Shown: positions 27,015-36,051 of the stretch, in pieces
Layout of the letters: the number at the start of each line of letters is the position of its first letter
How positions within the stretch are numbered: the stretch's first letter is position 1
NCBI RefSeq assembly: GCF_017794765.1
Contig: NZ_CP051236.1
Span: 632,672 to 696,671 of the forward strand
Direction of reading: 5' to 3'
DNA length: 64,000 nt
From: Nitratireductor sp.
GTDB lineage: Bacteria; Pseudomonadota; Alphaproteobacteria; Rhizobiales; Rhizobiaceae
Made by a program: the position numbers and the translations under genes
Notes under the pieces: generated by a model
Told to the model about the DNA's origin: nothing
The model's input: only the letters and a program-made list of their open reading frames with translations
The model's database searches: none

Positions 27015-27350
27015 TGCTCTTCTCCTTGGGAGGAAAATGCGGATGCCGGCCAAAGGAAGGAAGTTGACTGAGATTCAGCGATATGATTTGAAACTCCAGT
27101 AGGAAATATCCTATTGCCCTCGGCATCCAATTCGTTGCGGGCTTCAAAAAGCCGGGCCGGAATCCCGGCTTTTTGTATTTGGCGAATCGAGTCTTACGTA
27201 GGGAGCGTGAGGGAGTCCAGATTGGTTTAATGCAGATTAACAGCCGCTTATGCTTTTTGGGGATAAGTGGCCGAATGAGAATTGCAGCATCTATTCAAGT
27301 CGAACACCGCTGGATTCTTATTTTTCATTCTGAATCCCTTCCAAAAGTGC
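27015..27350. other. Lower-GC gap between the 94-residue gene and the DUF1330 gene
   Basis: No gene is supported in these 336 bases. They hold the small stem TAGGA-AATA-TCCTA, a strong bidirectional terminator (27146-27174, listed separately) and AT-rich DNA unlike the flanking his genes. The right-hand part must contain the promoter, or at least the read-through path, for the downstream half of the his cluster. Confidence 0.55.
27146..27174. terminator. Strong bidirectional terminator inside the his cluster
   Basis: AAAAAGCCGGG (27146-27156) pairs perfectly with CCCGGCTTTTT (27164-27174) around a seven-base loop. It has T-tracts on both strands. It lies 410 bases after hisH and would split the cluster into two transcripts, or end transcripts of the inserted DNA. 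Confidence 0.85.
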
Positions 27351-27641
27351 ATGAACAAAAAAGGCTACTGGATCGCGCAGGTCGAGATCGCCGACCTCGA
27401 GGGCTACAGGAAATATATCGAAGCCAACGCTGTGGCCTTCGAGAAATACGGCGCGAAATTTCTGGTGCGGGGCGGGCAGTCGGTTGCGCCGGAGGAGCCG
27501 GCGGGCGATCGTCAGGTGGTCATCGAGTTCGCATCCTATGAGCAGGCACTCGCCTGTTACCACTCGCCGGAATACCAGCATGCGATCACATTCCGGCAAC
27601 CCGTTTCAAGAGCCAGGCTCAGCATTATCGAAGGCGTCTGA
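27351..27641 (+). CDS. DUF1330 domain protein
   Basis: A 96-residue protein of the DUF1330 family, a small ferredoxin-like alpha/beta fold of unknown function. KGYWIAQVEIADLEGYRKYI at the N-terminus and FLVRGGQS with ALACYHSPEYQHA are the family hallmarks. The ATG at 27351 begins MNKKGYW; an upstream in-frame extension is AT-rich and not conserved. It ends four bases before hisA, and probably travels with it on one mRNA. Confidence 0.9.
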   Translation: MNKKGYWIAQVEIADLEGYRKYIEANAVAFEKYGAKFLVRGGQSVAPEEPAGDRQVVIEFASYEQALACYHSPEYQHAITFRQPVSRARLSIIEGV

Positions 27642-27644
27642 CAC

Positions 27645-28376
27645 ATGATCCTTTTTCCCGCCATTGACCTGAAAGACGGCCAGTGCGTTCGGCTCAAACT
27701 GGGCGACATGGACGAGGCGACGGTCTACAACACCGACCCCGCCGCCCAGGCCCGCAGTTTCGAAGAGCAGGGCTTTGAATGGCTGCATGTGGTCGACCTG
27801 AACGGCGCCTTCGCCGGCGCGAGCGTCAATGGCGATGCCGTCGAGGCGATCCTGAAAGCGACGAAAAACCCGGTACAGCTCGGTGGCGGCATCCGCACGC
27901 TCGCCCATATCGAGGCCTGGCTCGACAAGGGCCTGTCGCGCGTGATCCTCGGCACTGTCGCGGTGCGCGATCCCGATCTGGTGAAGGAAGCCTGCAGGGC
28001 GTTTCCGGGCAGGATCGCCGTCGGCATTGATGCGCGCGGCGGCAAGGTGGCCGTCGAAGGCTGGGCGGAAACATCCGATCTCTCGGCCATCGAACTCGCC
28101 CGCCGGTTCGAAGGCGCAGGCGTGGCTGCGATCATCTATACCGACATCGACCGCGACGGTGTTCTGACCGGGATCAACTGGGAATCGACCATCGAGCTTG
28201 CCGATGCCGTTTCCATCCCCGTAATCGCCTCTGGCGGCCTCGCCTCCCTCGCCGACATTGTGCGCATGACCATGCCCGACGCGGCGAAGCTCGAAGGCGC
28301 CATCTCCGGCCGCGCGCTTTATGACGGGCGGATTGATCCCGCAGAGGCGTTGAGAGTTCTGCAGAAGAACGGATAG
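27645..28376 (+). CDS. hisA: Phosphoribosylformimino-5-aminoimidazole carboxamide ribotide isomerase
   Basis: HisA (243 residues) catalyses the Amadori-type isomerisation of ProFAR to PRFAR. It is a (beta/alpha)8 barrel with the catalytic aspartates D8 (FPAID) and D129 (VGIDARGG), and phosphate-binding loops GGGIR at 80-84 and IASGG near the C-terminus. It is followed by inserted DNA before hisF; in most relatives hisA and hisF are adjacent. Confidence 0.96.
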   Translation: MILFPAIDLKDGQCVRLKLGDMDEATVYNTDPAAQARSFEEQGFEWLHVVDLNGAFAGASVNGDAVEAILKATKNPVQLGGGIRTLAHIEAWLDKGLSRVILGTVAVRDPDLVKEACRAFPGRIAVGIDARGGKVAVEGWAETSDLSAIELARRFEGAGVAAIIYTDIDRDGVLTGINWESTIELADAVSIPVIASGGLASLADIVRMTMPDAAKLEGAISGRALYDGRIDPAEALRVLQKNG

Positions 28377-28445
28377 AAGTCATTTTCTCAGCAAAAAGAA
28401 TCACTTGCTTTGATTTCCATAAGCGATTGGAATCGCTCCTGTTTT

Positions 28446-28473
28446 CTTGACATTTTTGGGCGATGCCCTATAT
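28446..28473 (+). promoter_or_regulatory. Promoter with near-ideal alphaproteobacterial hexamers
   Basis: CTTGAC at 28446-28451 and CTATAT at 28468-28473 are separated by 16 bases. Both hexamers match the housekeeping consensus described for Sinorhizobium meliloti, where the spacer is usually 17. Transcription would start near 28481, running away from hisA and towards the 3' end of the antisense DUF3800 gene, with no protein gene in that direction before the terminator. Confidence 0.7.
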
Positions 28474-28480
28474 TGAGGTT

Positions 28481-28542
28481 AAATGGATTGGGGTTTCCCG
28501 GTCGGCGTCGGGCCTTGGAGTAATCCGAGGCCTTTCGCTTTT
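28481..28542 (+). ncRNA. Candidate small RNA of about 62 nucleotides
   Basis: Downstream of the promoter at 28446-28473 the sequence ends in an intrinsic-terminator-like hairpin: GGCCTTGG (28511-28518), loop AGTAAT, CCGAGGCC (28525-28532), then TTTCGCTTTT. The span between has no open reading frame with a ribosome site. Promoter and terminator in the same direction around about 60 bases suggest a short regulatory RNA. It lies between hisA and the 3' end of the DUF3800 gene, where the terminator touches that gene's stop codon. I know of no family match. A short untranslated transcript without function is possible. Confidence 0.5.
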
Positions 28543-29287
28543 ATGGCACGATGATGCCCTGGCTCGGTCGACTGTAACGTCGACCTCGATGGAGTTTGCC
28601 GCGGATCAATTCAAACGCCCGGTTTTTCTGATTTTTCCGGAAAATGCTTAATCCAATCGGGCGCGCTGTCAGATCGGCGATCTGCATTCCCGTCGAATTG
28701 GCCTTCTTGTCGCAAAAGACAATCTCAAATCGGTCCAATGGTAGGGAAAGATCGTTTTGGCCAGACACGATCCGGCGAAATTCGAGCTCCAGTTCTCCGT
28801 CTTCCTTGGCGCCGCGCTTTTCGAAAATGAAGTAGGTTCGCTTGCCAAATTGTCCATTTCGTTTCAGAAAACCGCACACATGCTGGAGACTGATGCGAAG
28901 GGAGATGGCGTAGGGATTCTCGGGAAAGAGATCCAGCTTCAGGTCCGGCTTGTAAATCACGGTGCTGAGGATTTTGAACGGCGCATTGGTGAGGCAGTCG
29001 GAAAGGTCGTCAAGAAAACTTTCCCTGACAACACGGTCGGTCAATATCCGGAAAGCGCCATTCTGTTTGCGGATGTCGTGCTCGTGAAGAATGATTGCAT
29101 CGTGTCCGAAATATCGGAATTTCAGGGCCTGAAAACGGGGAACGATGCGGCTGCAATAGGTGGTTTTCTTGAAACCACAAAGAGATAAAGAAAATACGGG
29201 ATAGGATGGATCGATGGATCTAAGGGAGTGATCGCCACTCTCATCGGCATAGAATATGTATTCGCTGTCAACAGATCGAGAATCCAT
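28541..29287 (-). CDS. DUF3800 domain protein, antisense within the his cluster
   Basis: A 248-residue protein with the DUF3800 hallmark YADESGDHS at 13-21, a domain with a predicted RNase H-like fold whose acidic residues (D15, E16) would bind metal. Later acidic positions are in FEKRGAKEDGELE and IVFCDKKANSTGMQIADLTA; the last, with its QIADL, is the usual third conserved block. Family members are scattered among mobile elements and defence islands, and their function is not settled. The gene is AT-richer than its neighbours and sits between hisA and hisF on the opposite strand. Short inverted repeats TTTTCTCAG (28383-28391) and CTGAGAAAA (29287-29295) flank it. Confidence 0.85.
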   Translation of the reverse strand: MDSRSVDSEYIFYADESGDHSLRSIDPSYPVFSLSLCGFKKTTYCSRIVPRFQALKFRYFGHDAIILHEHDIRKQNGAFRILTDRVVRESFLDDLSDCLTNAPFKILSTVIYKPDLKLDLFPENPYAISLRISLQHVCGFLKRNGQFGKRTYFIFEKRGAKEDGELELEFRRIVSGQNDLSLPLDRFEIVFCDKKANSTGMQIADLTARPIGLSIFRKNQKNRAFELIRGKLHRGRRYSRPSQGIIVP

Positions 29288-29331
29288 CTGAGAAAACTAA
29301 TGGAACTTAAAGTTGTGTGCAAAGTGAACAA

Positions 29332-30132
29332 ATGACACTCAAAGCCCGCGTCATTCCCTGTCTCGATGTGAAGGACGGCCGCGTCGTCAAGGGCGTCAAT
29401 TTCGTCGATCTGATCGATGCCGGCGATCCGGTGGAAGCGGCAAAAGCCTATGACGCCGCAGGTGCGGACGAACTCTGCTTCCTCGACATCACCGCCTCCA
29501 GCGACAACCGCGAGACGATCTTTGATGTCGTGGCGCGCACTGCCGAACAGTGCTTCATGCCGCTGACGGTGGGCGGTGGCGTGCGCGAGGTTTCCGACAT
29601 CCGCAAACTTCTGCTCGCCGGAGCCGACAAGGTGTCGATCAACACAGCCGCGGTGAAGGATCCCGAGCTGGTGGCGCGCGCGGCAGACAAATTCGGCGAT
29701 CAATGCATTGTTGTGGCGATAGACGCCAAGCAGGTCTCTGGTGAAGGGGAACCGCTGCGCTGGGAAATTTTCACCCATGGCGGGCGCACACCCACCGGCA
29801 TTGATGCAGTGGAGTTCGCCCGAAAGGTAGTGGATCTCGGTGCCGGCGAAATCCTGCTTACTTCCATGGATCGCGATGGCACCAAGGCCGGCTACAATAT
29901 CCCGCTGACGCGCGCCGTGGCCGATGCGGTGCGCGCGCCGGTGATCGCCTCGGGTGGAGTGGGCACGCTCGATCACCTGGTCGAAGGCGTGCGCGATGGG
30001 CATGCGAGCGCCGTGCTGGCCGCCTCGATCTTTCATTTCGGCACCTACACGATCGGCGAGGCCAAGGCGCATATGGCCGCCGCCGGCATTCCCATGCGGC
30101 TCGATCCCGCGCAGACCCCGGAGCAGGCATGA
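29332..30132 (+). CDS. hisF: Imidazole glycerol phosphate synthase cyclase subunit
   Basis: HisF (266 residues) joins ammonia from HisH to PRFAR to give imidazole glycerol phosphate and AICAR. Catalytic aspartates are D12 in IPCLDVKDG and D131 in AIDAKQ. GGGVR and IASGGVG bind the substrate phosphates. I chose the ATG at 29332 ([13 protein letters not shown]) rather than a start five codons earlier. The ribosome site is weak. The inserted DNA upstream separates it from hisA, so it may rely on its own promoter in the 40 bases after the DUF3800 start, or on read-through. Confidence 0.95.
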   Translation: MTLKARVIPCLDVKDGRVVKGVNFVDLIDAGDPVEAAKAYDAAGADELCFLDITASSDNRETIFDVVARTAEQCFMPLTVGGGVREVSDIRKLLLAGADKVSINTAAVKDPELVARAADKFGDQCIVVAIDAKQVSGEGEPLRWEIFTHGGRTPTGIDAVEFARKVVDLGAGEILLTSMDRDGTKAGYNIPLTRAVADAVRAPVIASGGVGTLDHLVEGVRDGHASAVLAASIFHFGTYTIGEAKAHMAAAGIPMRLDPAQTPEQA

Positions 30133-30449
30133 GCCAGTTCGACCTCACCCGCCTGGAAGCGATCATCGCCGAGCGCGCGCGTTCAGGTGACGAAAATTCA
30201 TGGACGGCCAGGCTGTTTTCCAAAGGCACGTCAAAGGCTGCACAAAAGCTTGGCGAAGAAGCTGTTGAAACGGTGATTGCCGCTGTTTCGCACGACAGGC
30301 ATGAGCTCGTTTCCGAAAGCGCCGATCTTCTTTATCATTGGTTGGTGGTTCTGGCTCTTGAGGGAGTCTCGCTTGATGAGGTGATGTCCGAGCTCGAGCG
30401 TCGCACGGCGCGCACGGGTGTTGAGGAAAAGGCATCCCGAAAGGGATAG
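30129..30449 (+). CDS. hisE: Phosphoribosyl-ATP pyrophosphatase
   Basis: HisE (106 residues) hydrolyses phosphoribosyl-ATP to phosphoribosyl-AMP in step two of histidine synthesis. [24 protein letters not shown] and [13 protein letters not shown] are the MazG-like motifs with the metal-binding EExxE/ExxD residues. It is separate from HisI, as usual in alphaproteobacteria. It overlaps the hisF stop by four bases (ATGA). Confidence 0.95.
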   Translation: MSQFDLTRLEAIIAERARSGDENSWTARLFSKGTSKAAQKLGEEAVETVIAAVSHDRHELVSESADLLYHWLVVLALEGVSLDEVMSELERRTARTGVEEKASRKG

Positions 30450-30482
30450 ATCGTTTCTGCGCAGGATGGCATCATCTGGCAC

Positions 30483-31511
30483 ATGAGCGATAGCCAGAGA
30501 TCCCGGAGGGCGAAGACAGCCATGGCGGCGAGGAAGGGGGCCGCGAATTTCATGGACCAGCTTGTCTCAGGGGAGAAATATTCCCCCTATCGCATTTTCA
30601 CGGCGGAAAACTGGGCGAAGTTTCGCGCCGACACGCCACTCACCCTGACCGAGGACGAGGTTCGGCGGTTGCGTTCGCTGAACGACCCCGTCGATCTGGA
30701 AGAAGTGCGCCGGATATATCTGTCCATGTCGCGGCTTCTTTCGGCTCATGTGGAGGCCACGCAGCTTCTGTTTCGCCAAAGACAGGCGTTTTTTGACAGC
30801 CAGGACGTAGTGAAATCACCCTTCATCATCGGCATCGCCGGCTCGGTGGCGGTCGGCAAGTCAACAACTGCCCGCGTTCTGCAGGAACTGCTCGCTCGCT
30901 GGCCTTCCAGCCCGAAAGTGGATCTGGTGACAACGGACGGTTTTCTCTATCCCAACGAAATTCTGCGGCGCGACAACCTCATGGAGCGGAAGGGATTCCC
31001 GGAAAGCTACGACCTTGGCGCGGTGCTGCGGTTTTTGTCTGCGATCAAGGCGGGGTTGCCAAACGTTCAGGCGCCGCTCTATTCACACCTTACCTATGAC
31101 GTTCTGCCGGGCGAATTTCGCACCATCGACCGACCGGATATTCTGATTTTCGAAGGGATCAATGTCCTGCAGACACGCGATCTGCCGCAGGATGGAACAG
31201 CGGTTCCGGTTGTTTCGGACTTTTTTGATTTCTCGATTTACATCGACGCGCCGGAAGACCTGATTCATCAATGGTATGTGGACCGCTTCATGCGGCTGCG
31301 CGAAACAGCGTTCCAGAACCCCCAGTCGTTCTTTCACCGCTACGCAGCACTAAAACCCAATGCGGCGCTCGCAATTGCAGAACAGCTCTGGGAGAACATC
31401 AATCTCAAGAATCTGCGCGAGAATATTCTTCCCACCAGGCCGCGTGCCGACCTCATTCTGCGCAAGGGCGCCAACCATTTGACGGAAGAGGTTGCGCTCA
31501 GGAAGCTGTAA
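30483..31511 (+). CDS. coaA: Type I pantothenate kinase
   Basis: CoaA (342 residues) phosphorylates pantothenate, the first step of CoA synthesis. The P-loop GSVAVGKST is at 120-128. [16 protein letters not shown] precedes the kinase core, and [19 protein letters not shown] and FEGINVLQ are typical of the prokaryotic type I enzyme. It is longer than the E. coli form by about 25 N-terminal residues, as in rhizobia. hisE-coaA adjacency is conserved. Its 3' end overlaps the convergent alkB by 14 bases. Confidence 0.96.
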   Translation: MSDSQRSRRAKTAMAARKGAANFMDQLVSGEKYSPYRIFTAENWAKFRADTPLTLTEDEVRRLRSLNDPVDLEEVRRIYLSMSRLLSAHVEATQLLFRQRQAFFDSQDVVKSPFIIGIAGSVAVGKSTTARVLQELLARWPSSPKVDLVTTDGFLYPNEILRRDNLMERKGFPESYDLGAVLRFLSAIKAGLPNVQAPLYSHLTYDVLPGEFRTIDRPDILIFEGINVLQTRDLPQDGTAVPVVSDFFDFSIYIDAPEDLIHQWYVDRFMRLRETAFQNPQSFFHRYAALKPNAALAIAEQLWENINLKNLRENILPTRPRADLILRKGANHLTEEVALRKL

Positions 31512-32112
31512 CGCGTCGCAGGGTCAGATTGATGCGACCTGGTGCTGAGAGCAGCGTGGACGTGCCCGGATAGATGCGGTCGACCCCGTGAAAGGCAAGT
31601 CGACCTGCCCCGCCGAGCACCACCACATCGCCGGACTGGAGCCTGACTGACAGGGTTTTGTCGCTGCGTTTTGTTCCACCGACACGAAAGAGACAGGCAT
31701 CGCCGAGGGATACTGAGATCACAGGTGCTGCGAAAGCTTCCTCATCGCGATCCTGATGCAGGCCCATCTTTGCCCCTTCGGTATAGTGGTTGACAAGGCA
31801 GGCTTCAGGCGGAGCGGGAAATTCCGCGACCTCGTTCCAAAGTGCAAGAAGCCGTGCCGGGATGGCAGGCCAGGGCTTCCCGGTGACAGGGTGCGTCTCC
31901 TGATACCGGTATCCGCGTTCCTTGTCCGTAACCCAGCCGAGCACTCCGCAATTGGTCATGCGGACACTCATTTCCTTGCCGGTCCGCGGCATGGCCGGCA
32001 CGAACAGCGGCGCCTCGCGCACCACGGCGCGTATCTCGCCGAGCAGCGCCTCCTGTGCCGAGCGGTCGAGATATTCGGGCAGGTGGATCACGCCTTCGGT
32101 GAGGGTGGGCAA
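31498..32112 (-). CDS. alkB: Alpha-ketoglutarate-dependent dioxygenase AlkB
   Basis: AlkB (204 residues) repairs 1-methyladenine and 3-methylcytosine in DNA and RNA by oxidative demethylation. The iron ligands are H119 and D121 in GLHQDRDE and H175 in LAFHGVDR. The 2-oxoglutarate-binding arginines are R193 and R199 in GRINLTLRR. Full length. The gene stands alone rather than with ada. Confidence 0.93.
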   Translation of the reverse strand: MPTLTEGVIHLPEYLDRSAQEALLGEIRAVVREAPLFVPAMPRTGKEMSVRMTNCGVLGWVTDKERGYRYQETHPVTGKPWPAIPARLLALWNEVAEFPAPPEACLVNHYTEGAKMGLHQDRDEEAFAAPVISVSLGDACLFRVGGTKRSDKTLSVRLQSGDVVVLGGAGRLAFHGVDRIYPGTSTLLSAPGRINLTLRRVTAS

Positions 32113-32167
32113 TCAAATCTCCTTGCATCGAGTAAGGTGCATGATGCGCCGTTGCATAGATGGAGTG

Positions 32168-32190
32168 CGTGGTTCGACACGCTCACCACG
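32168..32190. repeat. Divergent copy of the intergenic palindromic repeat
   Basis: This stretch (CGTGGTTCGACACGCTCACC plus three bases) resembles the repeat arms at 52919-52946 and 53010-53037, with a few substitutions. It lies in the gap between alkB and the lysM gene. Such short dispersed repeats are common between genes in alphaproteobacteria. Confidence 0.6.
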
Positions 32191-32226
32191 CAGACAGCCT
32201 CGCGTAGGAAACTTACGCCTGCAAAC

Positions 32227-32253
32227 GAAAAACGGCGACCCGAAAGCCGCCGT
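32227..32253 (-). terminator. Terminator after the lysM-type gene
   Basis: ACGGCG (32232-32237) pairs with CGCCGT (32248-32253). On the minus strand the hairpin is followed by TTTTTCG. It lies shortly after the stop of the BON-LysM gene. Confidence 0.65.
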
Positions 32254-32279
32254 CTCATGCCAGATCATGACAGGTGCGA

Positions 32280-32735
32280 TCACGCCTCGGCGAGATCGGG
32301 AATGCGCAGCACCTGGCCGGGATAGATCTTGTCCGGATCGTCAAGCATGGGCTTGTTGGCCTCGAAGATGACGGTGTATTTCGCACCTTTGCCCTTGCCG
32401 TAATTGGCCTCGGCAATCTTCCAGAGATTGTCGCCTTTTTTCACGGTGTAGAAGACCGGTGCCTTTGCCTCGGCTGAAGCGACCTTGAGCTCGCCAGCCT
32501 CCACCTTGGAAATGCCGAGCGTGTTGCCGACCGCGACAACAGCCTTTTCAAAAGCCGACTGATCAGCCACCTCACCTTTGAGAACGACCTTGTCACCTTC
32601 CACGACCACATCGACCCTGTCGGTTCCGAGCTTGTGGGAATCGAGTTCTTTCTTCAGTTCGTCCGCTGCTGGTGGCTCTTCGTCCACCATGCCGAGCTTC
32701 TTGCCGACTGATTTGACAAAATCGAAAATGCCCAT
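32280..32735 (-). CDS. lysM: BON and LysM domain protein (YgaU/Kbp-like)
   Basis: A 151-residue protein with an N-terminal BON domain (about 25-85, VDVVVEGDKVVLKGEVADQ) and a C-terminal LysM domain (about 95-148, YTVKKGDNLWKIAEANYGKG to IYPGQVLRIP). It resembles E. coli YgaU/Kbp, a potassium-binding protein, and similar peptidoglycan-binding proteins. There is no clear signal peptide; MGIFDFVKSVGKKLG is the usual N-terminus of the cytoplasmic type. Potassium sensing is known for the E. coli homologue and only inferred here. Confidence 0.92.
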   Translation of the reverse strand: MGIFDFVKSVGKKLGMVDEEPPAADELKKELDSHKLGTDRVDVVVEGDKVVLKGEVADQSAFEKAVVAVGNTLGISKVEAGELKVASAEAKAPVFYTVKKGDNLWKIAEANYGKGKGAKYTVIFEANKPMLDDPDKIYPGQVLRIPDLAEA

Positions 32736-32855
32736 GGAAATGTCTCCGGTTAGAATTCGCTGATATTTGACGTGTATCAGCCCAAAATTTCAACTGCAAA
32801 ACAGTCACTGGGCATAAGTTACGGTAGCAGGTCCGCCGGCGAGACTGTGACAATC

Positions 32856-33290
32856 TCAATCGAAACTGATTTTCCCGCGTAGTTTCTTGACCGATGAACG
32901 ACCGGCTTTGGCCTTCAACCGGCGTTCTATCGCGGAACGAGAGGGTTTGGTCTTCTTGCGGGGTCTGGGTGGGGGTTCGGCGGCGCGGGTCAGAAGTTGG
33001 GTCAGCCGATCGCGTGCGTCGGCGCGATTCAGTTCCTGGGTGCGGTAGCGGCCTGCCTCAATTACGACCTCGCCTTCTTTGGTGGCACGGCTTCCTGCGA
33101 GCTCCAGAACCTTTTCCCGCACGCGCTGCGGTAGGCCGCGTGCTGCCCTTGCGTTGAAACGCAGCTGCACGGCGGTTGCCACCTTGTTGACGTTCTGACC
33201 GCCGGGACCGGAGGACCGGATAAACTGTTCTTCCAGCTCGTCCTCGAAAACCGTCATACCGTCCCTGATATTGAGGTCGCCCTCGGCCAT
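32856..33290 (-). CDS. arfB: Alternative ribosome-rescue factor ArfB (peptidyl-tRNA hydrolase)
   Basis: ArfB (YaeJ, 144 residues) frees stalled ribosomes on non-stop mRNAs. The catalytic GGQ is at 30-32 within SSGPGGQNVNKV. The basic C-terminal tail (RPRKKTKPSRSAIERRLKAK and on) is the part that enters the empty mRNA channel. The start at 33290 removes 20 non-conserved upstream codons. It lies downstream of pckA on the same strand, separated by a terminator. Confidence 0.94.
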   Translation of the reverse strand: MAEGDLNIRDGMTVFEDELEEQFIRSSGPGGQNVNKVATAVQLRFNARAARGLPQRVREKVLELAGSRATKEGEVVIEAGRYRTQELNRADARDRLTQLLTRAAEPPPRPRKKTKPSRSAIERRLKAKAGRSSVKKLRGKISFD

Positions 33291-33309
33291 CGCTCCTGTC
33301 CGCCATAAT

Positions 33310-33338
33310 GAAAAGGCCCGGTCTTGGAGACCGGGCCT
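33310..33338 (-). terminator. Terminator after pckA
   Basis: AGGCCCGGTCT (33314-33324) pairs perfectly with AGACCGGGCCT (33328-33338) around a three-base loop. On the minus strand it is followed by TTTTCATTA. It separates pckA from arfB. Confidence 0.9.
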
Positions 33339-33379
33339 GAACATGCGCATTCAGCCAGTGGGATGCAAGCGTGCTGGTG

Positions 33380-34990
<1,611 letters not shown>

Positions 34991-35290
34991 CGTAACCACC
35001 AGATTTCCCTTGAGATGCCTGTCCGCGCAGGCGATCCAAGCTGAAAACACAAATAAGCAAGAGATATCAAACCATTAATCGATTTAAATTTTTTAAAATC
35101 GTTTAAATCGTTTAAATCGGGTTGGATTCGACCAGTATTTGCACAGCTTCGCAGCGTCGGGAGGTGTCATGAGAAGCACCCGTGTGACACGGGGGGCTTT
35201 ATATGCCACATTTTGTACCCAATTTGTCCTGCATCTGCACAGCCGACCGATGCAGATAGGGACGACATGCCCATGAGGGAGCCGCTGGAT
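34991..35290. other. Divergent regulatory gap between pckA and chvI
   Basis: Three hundred bases without a gene. The pckA-proximal part is very AT-rich and contains a tandem of AAATCGTTT, listed separately. The chvI-proximal part has GTGTCA (35164-35169) facing TGACAC (35185-35190). Promoters for gluconeogenic pckA and for the ChvI/ChvG regulators must lie here. Confidence 0.6.
35079..35120. promoter_or_regulatory. Tandem AAATCGTTT repeat, candidate operator at pckA
   Basis: AAATCGTTT occurs at 35096-35104 and 35105-35113 and continues as AAATCGG, after a related ATCGATTTAAAT at 35079-35090. The units pair as TTTAAA-centred and CG-containing partial palindromes. In S. meliloti pckA is controlled by the LacI-family regulator PckR. 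This array could be such an operator, but I cannot match it to a published motif from memory. Confidence 0.4.
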
Positions 35291-35992
35291 ATGGCAACAA
35301 TCGCGCTTGTCGATGACGACCGCAACATTCTCACCTCCGTTTCCATTGCACTGGAATCGGAAGGCTATCGGGTCGAAACCTATACGGATGGAGTTTCGGC
35401 GCTGGAAGGACTTGGTGCCCGTCCACCCAATCTCGCGATTCTCGATATCAAGATGCCGCGGATGGATGGCATGGAGCTTCTGCGCCGACTGCGCCAGAAG
35501 AGCGATGTGCCGGTAATCTTCCTGACTTCCAAGGATGACGAGATCGACGAACTTTTCGGCCTCAAGATGGGCGCCGACGATTTCGTCCGCAAACCGTTCT
35601 CGCAGCGCCTTCTGGTTGAGCGGGTCCGGGCAGTTCTGCGCCGCGCGAGCAATCGCGAAACCGCTGCAAAGACGCCGGGCAAGCAGTCGCAATCGCTGGA
35701 ACGCGGACAGCTCGTCATGGATCAGGAACGCCATACCTGCACGTGGAAGGGCCAGCCGGTCACGCTCACCGTCACGGAGTTCCTGATCCTGCATTCTCTG
35801 GCCCAGCGTCCAGGCGTGGTGAAGAGCCGCGATGCGCTGATGGATTCAGCCTATGACGAGCAGGTGTACGTGGACGACCGCACCATCGACAGCCACATCA
35901 AGCGCCTGCGCAAGAAGTTCAAGGCAGTTGACGGCGAGTTCGACATGATCGAAACGCTCTATGGCGTAGGTTATCGCTTCCGCGAGATCTAG
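35291..35992 (+). CDS. chvI: Response regulator ChvI
   Basis: ChvI (233 residues) is an OmpR-class regulator that with ChvG controls envelope, exopolysaccharide, acid-response and host-interaction genes in rhizobia, Agrobacterium and Brucella. The receiver domain covers about 1-120 with the phosphate acceptor D52 in [13 protein letters not shown]. The winged-helix output domain covers about 135-230 ([17 protein letters not shown], then [17 protein letters not shown]). The start [13 protein letters not shown] fits orthologues; earlier in-frame Mets at 35267 and 35273 are possible. It is followed by chvG after 59 bases. Confidence 0.95.
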   Translation: MATIALVDDDRNILTSVSIALESEGYRVETYTDGVSALEGLGARPPNLAILDIKMPRMDGMELLRRLRQKSDVPVIFLTSKDDEIDELFGLKMGADDFVRKPFSQRLLVERVRAVLRRASNRETAAKTPGKQSQSLERGQLVMDQERHTCTWKGQPVTLTVTEFLILHSLAQRPGVVKSRDALMDSAYDEQVYVDDRTIDSHIKRLRKKFKAVDGEFDMIETLYGVGYRFREI

Positions 35993-36051
35993 ACCTTGGG
36001 ATCATCCCGGAGATGCGGTTGCCCGGCGCGCGCGTCGGCAAGACAGTGGCG

